Positions 57,499 to 64,000 of a stretch of DNA of 64,000 nt are shown here, in pieces. The number at the start of each line of letters is the position of its first letter. The first letter of the stretch is position 1. Below the pieces are notes generated by a model. It searched no databases. It saw only the letters and a program-made list of their open reading frames with translations, and was not told the DNA's origin. Position numbers and translations under genes: made by a program. The stretch is from assembly GCF_001006805.1 (NCBI RefSeq), contig NZ_LN811357.1:225539-289538 (forward strand), read 5' to 3'. The stretch is from Microvirga massiliensis. GTDB taxonomy: Bacteria; Pseudomonadota; Alphaproteobacteria; Rhizobiales; Beijerinckiaceae.

Positions 57499-57655
57499 GG
57501 CGCACCTCGCGGCTCGGGATGCGGATCATCACAATGGCGGTGCAGACGATGGGCAATGCATAAGGAGAGCGGATCTCCGGCGGTCGTACCGGCGATGTCC
57601 TGGTCAATGGCACTGTCGCATCGTTGGGCTGCTCGTGGGCGGCGGCTCGGGGCAT
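57491..57655 (-). CDS. Small protein, first gene of operator-controlled pair
   Basis: 54 residues from ATG 57653-57655 with GGAG 6 nt upstream (a GTG at 57673 is the alternative). Polar N-terminus MPRAAAHEQPNDATVPLTRT, then a hydrophobic stretch SPYALPIVCTAIVMIRI (~32-47) that could span a membrane, then SREVRHG. Not recognised. Its TGA overlaps the next start by 8 bp, and a sigma70-type promoter sits directly upstream. Confidence 0.45.
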   Translation of the reverse strand: MPRAAAHEQPNDATVPLTRTSPVRPPEIRSPYALPIVCTAIVMIRIPSREVRHG

Positions 57656-57678
57656 GGTCGACTCCAGTGACACCTGGC

Positions 57679-57707
57679 ATTTTCTGATTTTCAGAAATTT
57701 CTGTCAA
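57679..57707 (-). promoter_or_regulatory. Sigma70-type promoter inside tandem operators
   Basis: On the minus strand TTGACA (57707-57702, perfect -35), 17 bp, GAAAAT (57684-57679, four of six matches to TATAAT). It drives the 57491/56899 gene pair; the predicted transcript starts near 57672, just before the first coding ATG. Confidence 0.7.
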
Positions 57708-57714
57708 TCAGAAA
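57681..57714. promoter_or_regulatory. Two abutting 17-bp palindromic operators
   Basis: Site 1 TTTCTGATTTTCAGAAA (57681-57697), perfect 7-bp arms with a 3-bp spacer. Site 2 TTTCTGTCAATCAGAAA (57698-57714), the same arms with one mismatch. The two follow each other with no gap and cover the -35 and spacer of the promoter at 57679-57707, so binding should repress it. Confidence 0.75.
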
Positions 57715-57814
57715 ATCGGCTGCCCTTAGCCATGCGTCCGACGCGGTGGACCGTTGCGCTCCACACCGAGTTCAGCCTACATGGCGTCGCCGCCGCGAAG
57801 ATTGGAGTGCGCCT

Positions 57815-58570
57815 TTGGCCAGTTCTGACGTCATCCTCGAAACAGAGGGACTGACCAAGTCGTTTCTGGGTTTCGTCGCCGTCCAGGACGTCACGTTCAC
57901 TCTGCGCCGCGGCCACATCCACGCGGTGATCGGCCCGAATGGCGCCGGGAAGACGACCTTCTTCAACCTGCTCACGAAGTTCCTTCAGCCGACCCGCGGG
58001 CGCATTCTCTACAAGGGCGAGGATATCACGGGCCTGAAGCCGGCCGAGATCGCCCGTCGCGGCGTGGTGCGCTCCTTCCAGATCTCGGCGACCTTTCCTC
58101 ACCTGACGGTGCTCGAGAACGTGCGCATAGCCCTGCAGCGCCACACCGGCACCGCCTATCACTTCTGGAAGCCGGAGGAGACGCTGCACGTCCTCCACGA
58201 GCGAGCACGGGAGTTGCTGCGTGAGGTCGGTCTGGAGGGCGAGGCCGACCGGCTTGCCGTCGAGCTCCCCTACGGCCGCAAGCGCGCCCTGGAGATCGCG
58301 ACGACGATTGCTCTCGAGCCGGAACTCATCCTTCTCGACGAACCCACCCAGGGTATGGGCCATGAGGACATCGACCGCGTGAAGGCGCTGATCCAGCGCG
58401 TCGCGAAGGGACGAACGGTCCTGATGGTCGAGCACAACATGAGCGTCATCGCCGACATCTCGGACCGGATCACTGTTCTCCAGCGCGGACAGATCCTGGC
58501 CGAAGGACCCTATAGCGAGGTCTCGAAGGATCCTCGCGTCATTGAAGCCTATCTGGGCCAGGGACACTGA
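57815..58570 (+). CDS. Branched-chain amino-acid-type ABC transporter ATPase 1 (LivG-like)
   Basis: 251 residues. Walker A VIGPNGAGKTTFFNLL (~28-43), Q-loop VRSFQISATFPHLTVLENV, signature LPYGRKRALEIA (the LivG variant of LSGGQ), Walker B LILLDEPTQGMGHED, H-loop LMVEHNM. The frame is open from 57746, but the TTG at 57815 (GGAG 8 nt upstream) yields LASSDVILETEGLTKSF, the family start. First gene of a five-gene importer (ATPase, ATPase, binding protein, permease, permease), with the second ATPase 3 bp on. Substrates of this family include amino acids, urea, amides and aromatic acids; none can be fixed here. Confidence 0.9.
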   Translation: MASSDVILETEGLTKSFLGFVAVQDVTFTLRRGHIHAVIGPNGAGKTTFFNLLTKFLQPTRGRILYKGEDITGLKPAEIARRGVVRSFQISATFPHLTVLENVRIALQRHTGTAYHFWKPEETLHVLHERARELLREVGLEGEADRLAVELPYGRKRALEIATTIALEPELILLDEPTQGMGHEDIDRVKALIQRVAKGRTVLMVEHNMSVIADISDRITVLQRGQILAEGPYSEVSKDPRVIEAYLGQGH

Positions 58571-58573
58571 GCC

Positions 58574-59281
58574 GTGACCGATTCTCCCTTCCTCTCCATT
58601 CAGAATCTGCACGGCTGGTATGGCGAAAGCCACGTCCTGCATGGCGTCGACGTCAAGGTCCATGAAGGCGAGGTCGTGAGCCTCCTCGGAAGGAATGGCG
58701 CCGGCCGCACGAGCACGCTCAGAGCCATTCTCGGTCTCCTGTCCCGCCGTGAGGGCTCGATCCGGATCGCCGGCAAAGAAACGATCTCGATGGCTCCCTA
58801 CAGGATTCCCCGGCTCGGGATCGGCTACTGCCCGGAGGAGCGCGGCATCTTCGCGAGCCTGACCACCGAAGAGAACCTGGAATTGCCCCCGCGGGTGGCC
58901 GAGGGCGGCATGAGCGTCGAGGAAATCTACCGGATTTTCCCGAACCTCGCCGAACGGCGCTCGAGCCCGGGCACGAAGCTGTCGGGCGGCGAGCAGCAGA
59001 TGCTCGCCATCGCGAGAATTCTGCGCACCGGGGCGAAGCTCCTCCTCCTGGACGAGATCTCGGAGGGACTTGCGCCCGTGATCGTGCAGAAGCTCGCCGA
59101 TACCATCCGCTTTCTGAAAGGCCGCGGATACACGATCGTAATGGTCGAGCAGAATTTCCGGTTCGCAGCGCCTCTGGCAGATCGCTTCTACGTCATCGAG
59201 CACGGCAGCGTCGCGATGGAGCTCAAACAGGCGGAGCTCGAGGCACGGCAGGAAGAACTCGCCCGCTTCCTCGGGGTATGA
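58574..59281 (+). CDS. ABC transporter ATPase 2 (LivF-like) with Arg in Walker A
   Basis: 235 residues from GTG 58574. Walker A reads LGRNGAGRTSTLRAILG: the nucleotide-binding Lys is Arg (GAGRT). The remainder is canonical: Q-loop GYCPEERGIFASLTTEENLE, signature LSGGEQQMLAIARIL, Walker B LLLLDEISEGLAP, H-loop (His replaced) MVEQNF, as usual for LivF. A GAGR Walker A is known in a LivF subgroup of Burkholderia- and Bradyrhizobium-type importers, so the subunit is probably functional, perhaps as the less active site of a heterodimer with the 57815 protein. 32 bp before the binding protein. Confidence 0.9.
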   Translation: MTDSPFLSIQNLHGWYGESHVLHGVDVKVHEGEVVSLLGRNGAGRTSTLRAILGLLSRREGSIRIAGKETISMAPYRIPRLGIGYCPEERGIFASLTTEENLELPPRVAEGGMSVEEIYRIFPNLAERRSSPGTKLSGGEQQMLAIARILRTGAKLLLLDEISEGLAPVIVQKLADTIRFLKGRGYTIVMVEQNFRFAAPLADRFYVIEHGSVAMELKQAELEARQEELARFLGV

Positions 59282-59313
59282 ACAACCATTCTGGAATAGT
59301 TTAGGGAGAGAGC

Positions 59314-60522
59314 ATGCGTACATTCCTGATGACGACCGTGGCCGGGGTCGCGATGGCCGTGGCGAGCCCCGGCATGGCCCAGCAGATCTCAGACGACGTC
59401 GTGCGGATCGGCATTCTGACCGACCTGTCGGGTGTCTACGCAGATTTCGGCGGCAACGGTGCGATCGAAGCGGCCCGTCTGGCGATCGAGGATCACGGTG
59501 GCAAGGTACTCGGAAAGCCGGTCGAACTGATTTCCGCGGATCACCAGAACAAGGCGGATGTCGCGGCGAGCAAGGCGCGGGAGTGGTTCGATACACAGGG
59601 CGTCGACCTGATCGCCGAGTCCCTCAACTCCTCGGTGGCGATCGCGGTCTCAAAGGTCGCGACCGAGAAGAAACGGCTCCAGATCGTCACCGGTGCGGCG
59701 ACGGCCCGTCTGACGAACGAGGACTGCGGCCCGTTCACGATTCACTACGTCTTCGACACCTATGCACTGGCGCACGTCACGGGTTCCGCGGTCGTGAAGG
59801 CCGGTGGCGACACCTGGTTCTTCCTCACGGCCGACTACGCCTTCGGGCACAGCCTCGAGAAGGATACCGGCGACTTCGTGACGGCGGCAGGCGGCAAGGT
59901 TCTCGGCGCAGTACGGCACCCGCTCTCCGCGTCGGACTTCTCGTCCTTCCTGCTCCAGGCCCAGAGTTCCGGCGCCAAGGTCGTCGGACTCGCGAATGCC
60001 GGCGCCGATACGGTGAACTCGATCAAGGCTGCCTTCGACTTCGGCCTCACACCCAAGCAGCAGCTCGCCGGTCTGCTCACGCTGATCACCGACGTGCATG
60101 GCCTCGGCATCGAGCAGGCACAGGGACTCTACACGACGGAAGCCTGGTACTGGGATCAGGACGACGCGAGCCGGGCCTTTGCGAAGCGTTATATGGAACG
60201 CATCAAGAAGATGCCGAACTCGAACCATGCCGGCGTCTATTCGGCGGTCGCGAACTACCTGAAGGCGGTCGAGGCCGCGAAAACCGACGAGACCGAAGCC
60301 GTTACCAAGCAGCTGAAGTCCATGCCCATCAACGACATGTTCGTGAAGAACGGCAAGATTCGCGAGGACGGTCTGCACGTCCATGACATGAAGCTGTTCC
60401 AGGTGAAGTCACCGAGCGAGTCGAAGGCGCCCTGGGATTATTACAAGCAGATTGCCGTGGTCCCCGGCGACGAGGCCTTCCAGCCGCTCTCGAAGTCGCG
60501 CTGCCCGCTCGTCAAGTCCTGA
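59314..60522 (+). CDS. Branched-chain amino-acid-type periplasmic binding protein
   Basis: 402 residues with a signal peptide (~1-22, TTVAGVAMAVASPGMAQ). Type I periplasmic-binding fold of the Leu/Ile/Val family: RIGILTDLSGVYADFGGNG, EAARLAIEDHGGKVLGKPVE, LISADHQNKADVAASKARE, TWFFLTADYAFGHSLEKDTG, FLLQAQSSGAKVVGLANAG, TTEAWYWDQDDASRAFAKRY. The ligand is not deducible; similar alphaproteobacterial proteins bind aromatic acids or amides. ATG 59314 has AGGGAGAG upstream. A strong hairpin follows before the permease genes. Confidence 0.93.
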   Translation: MRTFLMTTVAGVAMAVASPGMAQQISDDVVRIGILTDLSGVYADFGGNGAIEAARLAIEDHGGKVLGKPVELISADHQNKADVAASKAREWFDTQGVDLIAESLNSSVAIAVSKVATEKKRLQIVTGAATARLTNEDCGPFTIHYVFDTYALAHVTGSAVVKAGGDTWFFLTADYAFGHSLEKDTGDFVTAAGGKVLGAVRHPLSASDFSSFLLQAQSSGAKVVGLANAGADTVNSIKAAFDFGLTPKQQLAGLLTLITDVHGLGIEQAQGLYTTEAWYWDQDDASRAFAKRYMERIKKMPNSNHAGVYSAVANYLKAVEAAKTDETEAVTKQLKSMPINDMFVKNGKIREDGLHVHDMKLFQVKSPSESKAPWDYYKQIAVVPGDEAFQPLSKSRCPLVKS

Positions 60523-60534
60523 TTCCGTGAATAC

Positions 60535-60562
60535 GCGCCGCGGGAGTCTGCTCCCGCGGCGC
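60535..60562 (+). promoter_or_regulatory. Hairpin between binding-protein and permease genes
   Basis: GCGCCGCGGGAG (60535-60546), loop TCTG, CTCCCGCGGCGC (60551-60562): a perfect 12-bp stem, 12 bp after the stop and 25 bp before the permease ATG, no U-tract. It probably protects the binding-protein mRNA or attenuates permease expression, as with the hairpins at 29869-29942. Confidence 0.65.
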
Positions 60563-60587
60563 AAGTAGCAATCCCGAAAGGCGTCTG

Positions 60588-61469
60588 ATGGAGATCTTCG
60601 GCAAGCCGCTTCCCGCCCTCGCCTCGCAGATCGTGCTGGGGCTCGTGAACGGCTCGTTCTATGCGATGCTGTCTCTCGGGCTGGCGGTGATCTTCGGGAC
60701 GCTCAACATCGTGAACTTTGCGCACGGTGCCTTCTACATGCTCGGCGCGTTCGGTGCTTTCTTCGCACTGACGGCGCTCGGCGTGAACTACTGGTGGGCG
60801 CTCCTGCTCGTTCCGCTCGGGGTTGGCCTGATCGGTGTTCTGGTCGAACGCGGGCTGCTGCGCTGGCTCAAGGGCCTTGACCCGCTCTACGGCCTTCTTC
60901 TCACCTTCGGGCTGTCGCTCATCCTGGAAGGCGTGCTGCGCGACTTCTACGGCTCGTCCGGGCGCTCCTACCCTCGCCCGCCGGCGCTCAACGGTGTCTG
61001 GAATCTCGGCTTCATGGTCCTGCCGGTCTCGCGCGCCTGGGTCATCGGGGTCTCGCTGGTCGTCTGTTTCGCGACTTGGTTCGTCATCGAACGGACCAAG
61101 CTGGGCGCCACCCTGCGCGCCGCGACCGAAAATCCGTCTCTTGCGCAGGCCTTCGGTCTCAACGTGCCGCTCCTCGTGACGCTCACCTTCGGTTTCGGCG
61201 TCGCCCTCGCCGGGCTCGCCGGCGTACTTGCGGCCTCGGCGGTGCAGATCACGCCGCTCATGGGCTCGAACATCATCATCGCGGTGTTCGCCGTCGTGGT
61301 GATCGGCGGCATGGGCTCGATTCTCGGGGCCATCGTGACCGGTCTCGCTCTCGGGGTGATCGAGGGCCTGACCCGCGTCTTCTGGCCGGAGGCCTCGGCA
61401 ACCGTCGTGTTCCTCGTGATGGCCATCGTGCTCCTCGTGCGGCCTGCCGGCCTGTTCGGAAAAACCTGA
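60588..61469 (+). CDS. Branched-chain amino-acid-type ABC permease (LivH-like)
   Basis: 293 residues, about eight TM helices. Family motifs: GLVNGSFYAMLSLGLAVIFG (~18-37), LNIVNFAHGAFYMLGAFGAF, LRAATENPSLAQAFGLNVPL (coupling region ~180), FAVVVIGGMGSILGAIVTGL and a LLVRPAGLFGK ending. It has the ERTKLGATLRA cytoplasmic loop. The stop overlaps the next ATG by one base (TGATG). AAAGG precedes ATG 60588. Confidence 0.93.
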   Translation: MEIFGKPLPALASQIVLGLVNGSFYAMLSLGLAVIFGTLNIVNFAHGAFYMLGAFGAFFALTALGVNYWWALLLVPLGVGLIGVLVERGLLRWLKGLDPLYGLLLTFGLSLILEGVLRDFYGSSGRSYPRPPALNGVWNLGFMVLPVSRAWVIGVSLVVCFATWFVIERTKLGATLRAATENPSLAQAFGLNVPLLVTLTFGFGVALAGLAGVLAASAVQITPLMGSNIIIAVFAVVVIGGMGSILGAIVTGLALGVIEGLTRVFWPEASATVVFLVMAIVLLVRPAGLFGKT

Positions 61470-62413
61470 TGACGAAGTCCCCGCGTCCGTTCCTCGTCTT
61501 CGCCGCCCTCGTCGCGATCGGGATCGTTGCCCCGTTCCTGGGGCTCTATCCCATCCTTCTGATGAAGCTCCTATGCTTCGCCCTGTTCGCCTGCGCGTTC
61601 AATCTTTTGCTCGGCTTCGTCGGGCTGCTCTCCTTCGGGCACGCCATGTTCTTCGGCGGGGCAGCCTATGCCGCGGGTCACGCCATAAAGGTGTGGGGCT
61701 TCTCACCCGAGCTCGGTCTCGTGTTCGGGACGCTCGTGGCGGCGCTGCTCGGCTTGGTGGTGGGGAGCCTCGCAATCCGGAGGCAGGGCATCTACTTCGC
61801 CATGATCACCATGGCGCTTGCGCAGATGTTCTATTTCTTCGCGCTGCAGGCGCCCTTCACGGGTGGCGAGGATGGCCTCCAGGGCGTCCCGCGCGGAAAT
61901 TTGTTCGGCATTCTTCCGATCGGCAACGATCTGACGCTCTACTACGTCGTGCTCGTGGTCGTCGTCGCGGCTTGGCTCCTGATCGCCCGTATCGTGCACT
62001 CCCCGTTCGGACAGATCCTCCAGGCGATCCGGGAGAACGAGCAGCGCGCCACGTCGCTCGGCTACGACGTCGACCGGTTCAAGCTCGTCGCCTTCGTGCT
62101 GTCTGCCGCCCTTTCGGGCCTCGCCGGCGCCCTGAAGACGATCGTACTCGGCTTCGCAACCCTCACCGACGTCCATTGGGCTACGTCCGGCAGCGTCATC
62201 CTGATGACCCTGATCGGGGGCATCGGCACTCTGACGGGTCCTGTCCTCGGGGCTTTCGTGATCACCGGCCTCGAGAACGTCCTCGCCGACCGCGTCGGGT
62301 CCTGGGTCACCGTGGTGCTCGGTGTGATCTTCGTCCTGAGCGTGCTGTTGTTCCGCCAGGGGATCGTCGGCACGCTGAGCCACCTGTGGCCACGCTCGAA
62401 GGCGAGAGCGTGA
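61469..62413 (+). CDS. Branched-chain amino-acid-type ABC permease (LivM-like)
   Basis: 314 residues from ATG 61469, overlapping the LivH-like stop. About nine TM helices; motifs FNLLLGFVGLLSFGHAMFFG (~40-58), LAIRRQGIYFAMITMALAQM, GGEDGLQGVPRG, FGQILQAIRENEQRATSLGY (coupling loop), GSVILMTLIGGIGTLTGPVL. The frame is open from 61076, but that portion is a shadow of the LivH-like gene. Last gene of the operon; a hairpin follows at 62479-62499. Confidence 0.93.
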   Translation: MTKSPRPFLVFAALVAIGIVAPFLGLYPILLMKLLCFALFACAFNLLLGFVGLLSFGHAMFFGGAAYAAGHAIKVWGFSPELGLVFGTLVAALLGLVVGSLAIRRQGIYFAMITMALAQMFYFFALQAPFTGGEDGLQGVPRGNLFGILPIGNDLTLYYVVLVVVVAAWLLIARIVHSPFGQILQAIRENEQRATSLGYDVDRFKLVAFVLSAALSGLAGALKTIVLGFATLTDVHWATSGSVILMTLIGGIGTLTGPVLGAFVITGLENVLADRVGSWVTVVLGVIFVLSVLLFRQGIVGTLSHLWPRSKARA

Positions 62414-62478
62414 CTCGGCGCACCGGTGCAGGCGCGGCGAACGGAAACGTGAACCAGCGTCCCTGAAAACTGCCTTTT

Positions 62479-62499
62479 GCGGAGGGAACGACCCTCCGC
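62479..62499 (+). terminator. Terminator hairpin of the ABC operon
   Basis: GCGGAGGG (62479-62486), loop AACGA, CCCTCCGC (62492-62499). A perfect 8-bp stem 65 bp after the last permease gene, no clear U-tract. Confidence 0.55.
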
Positions 62500-62881
62500 C
62501 CCCGAGGAGAATTACACTTCTTCGATTTGCTGTTGGCTCCGACGGTCGGGTCTGCCCGAACCGCTCGCACGCAAACACATTCCAACTCGAGCCTGACTTA
62601 TCCGGGGACCTACGGCCTGCTGGAACGAAGCGCACGAGCGGCACCGGGTCCGGACAGTGTCCTCGCGCAAGCTTCCTATAGCCCTGACGTAAAAAAGCCT
62701 TCGATCCGCCCCACATTACGTTACGTAGGGGGATCGTCGATCCCCTATCGAGAGCACGGCTCGCGAAAGTGCTTGCCGGTTTCGCGAGTCGGTCGGGCTC
62801 CAGTTGCTAGCGTGAGTGCCATCTCCCGCCCAACCGGCATCCACTTGGGGGGAGAGGACCTCTCGAGCGGAGAGACGCCAA
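62500..62881. other. Intergenic region, no gene seen
   Basis: 382 bp between the operon terminator and the next gene. An open frame covers 62527-62961 but has no ribosome-binding site, no family motifs and overlaps the downstream start. CATTACGTTACGTAGGGGGA near 62711 contains the small palindrome TTACGTTACGTA, possibly a regulatory site; nothing more can be supported. Confidence 0.45.
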
Positions 62882-63343
62882 ATGGAACATCGGGCGAAAG
62901 ACGCGCTCCTCACAATCGCCGACGTGACGGCTCAGGAAAGAGGCTTTTTAACCCGCCGTGAGCGCCTCCTGCGCTGGGCCGAGTGCCTGGAGCAGGATCC
63001 CTCGCGCCGGCTCCGGTCTCTCGGTGAGATCGAATTCGTGCCCGCTGCCGAACGCCGGGACATCCGCGCCGACGAATCCCCGCTGACCGTCGCCTTCGCG
63101 GATCCCATCCTGCGGGCGGACGGCCTCGCGAGCGACCGCCTCGGCGATGCGATGGACTATTTCGAAATTTCGGAATGGCGTGCCCACCGGCTCCTGTGCT
63201 CCTGCATGAACGGGTGGCACATCCAGGCCGGATCGTTTGCGAAGAAGCTCCGCCGCATGAGCGATCCCCGGGCGGATCTCCGCACGGGCGCTGTGGTTGC
63301 CGGAGCCGTGGGACTGCCGCTGCTCCTGATGCTTCTGATCTGA
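62882..63343 (+). CDS. Conserved-type hypothetical protein with C-terminal membrane anchor
   Basis: 153 residues from ATG 62882 with GGAGAG ~8 nt upstream; the longer frame from 62816 is rejected. Acidic/basic helical N-terminus (ALLTIADVTAQERGFLTRRE, RLLRWAECLEQDPSRRLRSL), a DAMDYFEISEWRAHRLLCSC segment with two Cys and several aromatic residues, and a final hydrophobic helix (GAVVAGAVGLPLLLMLLI, ~135-153) that would anchor it in the inner membrane. Family unknown; the pattern occurs in short alphaproteobacterial proteins. A hairpin follows. Confidence 0.65.
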   Translation: MEHRAKDALLTIADVTAQERGFLTRRERLLRWAECLEQDPSRRLRSLGEIEFVPAAERRDIRADESPLTVAFADPILRADGLASDRLGDAMDYFEISEWRAHRLLCSCMNGWHIQAGSFAKKLRRMSDPRADLRTGAVVAGAVGLPLLLMLLI

Positions 63344-63355
63344 TTGCAGAGGATC

Positions 63356-63382
63356 GAACCGGCCGCGACGAGCGGCCGGTTC
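63356..63382. terminator. Bidirectional terminator hairpin
   Basis: GAACCGGCCGC (63356-63366), loop GACGA, GCGGCCGGTTC (63372-63382): perfect 11-bp stem between two convergent genes. Minimal U-tract on either side. Confidence 0.6.
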
Positions 63383-63455
63383 AATGATCATTTCCGACGA
63401 GCATGCGGTCGGCACCTGATGCTCACCGCGCAACTGTGGCCGCTCTTAGCCAATC

Positions 63456-64000
63456 TCACTCGATCCGCACCGTCACACTGACGGATGCGCCCTTTGCATC
63501 AATGACGGAGAGTTGCACGAAGCCGGCGCCGTCGGGACGCCATGACGCGTTCCGGCGCAGCAAGCCGGTCTCCACCGGCGCGCCGTTGACGAGCCAGGTG
63601 AGCGGAGGCGAACCACCCGTCGCCTTCATGACGAGCCGGCTCCCGCCCTCCACCCCGCCAGTCATACCGAGTTCGACGCGCGATCCGTCGATCGGATAGC
63701 TGATGTGCAGGGGCGCCTGCGCGAGGGACAGCAATGTCTTCGGCACGTCGTTGCGCACATGGCGAAGCGGCGGTGGCAAGTTTGCGGTGGTTGCAACGAG
63801 CGCATGGGTCGGACGAGCGATCGGCTGCGGTTCAATCCCGAGCCGCGCAAAAGCATCGAACAGGATCGGCGCGGCAACGACCCGGCCCACGAGCCCGGGA
63901 ACCGCACTGCCATCCGGCCGACCGACCCAGACGCCGATCGTGAAGTCGCGGTCGAACCCGACGGCCCAGGCGTCGCGGTATCCGTAGGACGTGCCTGTCT
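63456..64000 (-). CDS. pbpC: Penicillin-binding protein 1C, C-terminal part (5' end cut by window edge)
   Basis: The frame is open from the right edge to TGA 63456, 181 codons visible of ~700-750. At the edge: TGTSYGYRDAWAVGFDRDFT, the K-T-G-T-S transpeptidase box (its Lys lies beyond the window), then GVWVGRPDGSAVPGLVGRVV and AAPILFDAFARLG. The C-terminal ~100 residues (LHISYPIDGSRVELG, GGSPPLTWLVNGAPVE, GAGFVQLSVIDAKGASVSV) fit the BiPBP_C domain found in PbpC. PBP1C is a bifunctional peptidoglycan glycosyltransferase/transpeptidase in the periplasm, usually next to an alpha-2-macroglobulin gene, which would be outside this window. Confidence 0.9.
   Translation of the reverse strand, partial: TGTSYGYRDAWAVGFDRDFTIGVWVGRPDGSAVPGLVGRVVAAPILFDAFARLGIEPQPIARPTHALVATTANLPPPLRHVRNDVPKTLLSLAQAPLHISYPIDGSRVELGMTGGVEGGSRLVMKATGGSPPLTWLVNGAPVETGLLRRNASWRPDGAGFVQLSVIDAKGASVSVTVRIE

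Noticed and set aside
57704-59596. 630-residue open frame on the minus strand
   Set aside because: Exactly antisense to the two ABC ATPase genes and part of the binding-protein gene; no start signal and His/Arg/Asp-rich shadow composition typical of GC-rich codon bias.
1-64000. CRISPR array, tRNA, rRNA, prophage or complete insertion sequence
   Set aside because: No regularly spaced direct repeats, no cloverleaf or rRNA sequence, and no transposase or integrase reading frame were seen.

Overview
The window is GC-rich, densely coded DNA from an alphaproteobacterium. The order Hyphomicrobiales is most likely, and the gene content fits a Methylobacteriaceae/Microvirga-like or related lineage. 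This rests on the EcfG-type promoters (GGAAC-N16/17-CGTT), the HWE/HisKA_2 sensor kinases, a minCDE operon, a TRAP-TAXI system, DUF1236 and DUF2267 proteins, and dispersed palindromic repeats of the 'TTGCGAGCCGCAGGCGAAGCAATC' type (split over several entries below). I saw no rRNA, tRNA, CRISPR array or intact insertion sequence. Genus-level assignment is inference.

Layout. 0-4.3 kb: an edge-truncated FadR/GntR regulator and a giant SAM-cyclase-ATPase-TPR protein. 4.3-5.6 kb: palindromic repeats and an MgtC-family membrane protein. 5.8-14.6 kb: a type III polyketide synthase translationally coupled to an LssY-domain protein, a convergent RND efflux pair, then an ICMT-type methyltransferase and a DHA2 drug exporter. 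This is possibly a lipid-polyketide locus with export functions. 14.8-31 kb: a transport and catabolism zone. It holds two ABC importers without ATPase genes, a decayed fucU, a lipoprotein hydrolase, a sugar operon (two permeases, binding protein, DapA-type aldolase, GntR, PfkB kinase), an aldo/keto reductase, an aspartate-dehydrogenase-like enzyme with a divergent Bug protein, and a TRAP-TAXI transporter.

31-46.3 kb is the most interesting part, a stress-response island. Six exact matches and one near match to the EcfG (alphaproteobacterial general stress sigma factor) promoter precede a small protein/Hsp20 pair, a DUF2267 protein, two small secreted or cytosolic proteins, a DUF1236 protein, a DJ-1/PfpI protein, a response regulator and, most strikingly, a candidate ~80-nt small RNA with a C-rich loop and an intrinsic terminator (36435-36516, minus). 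Next to it is a complete stressosome module (rsbR, rsbS, rsbT and an RsbW-RsbX fusion). It runs into an RsbT-like/histidine kinase/receiver fusion and a receiver-PAS-HWE kinase. This organism group has no SigB, so the stressosome probably feeds a phosphorelay.

46.5-57.7 kb: a beta-propeller lyase-like protein, an MHYT hybrid kinase, minCDE, a third HWE kinase, unknown proteins, a nested inverted repeat, and a two-gene unit under two abutting 17-bp operators. 57.8-62.4 kb: a five-gene branched-chain-amino-acid-type ABC importer whose second ATPase has Arg in place of the Walker A Lys. The window ends in pbpC (penicillin-binding protein 1C), cut by the right edge.

Start codons were chosen by ribosome-binding sites and family N-termini. 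Several long open frames antisense to these genes were discarded.
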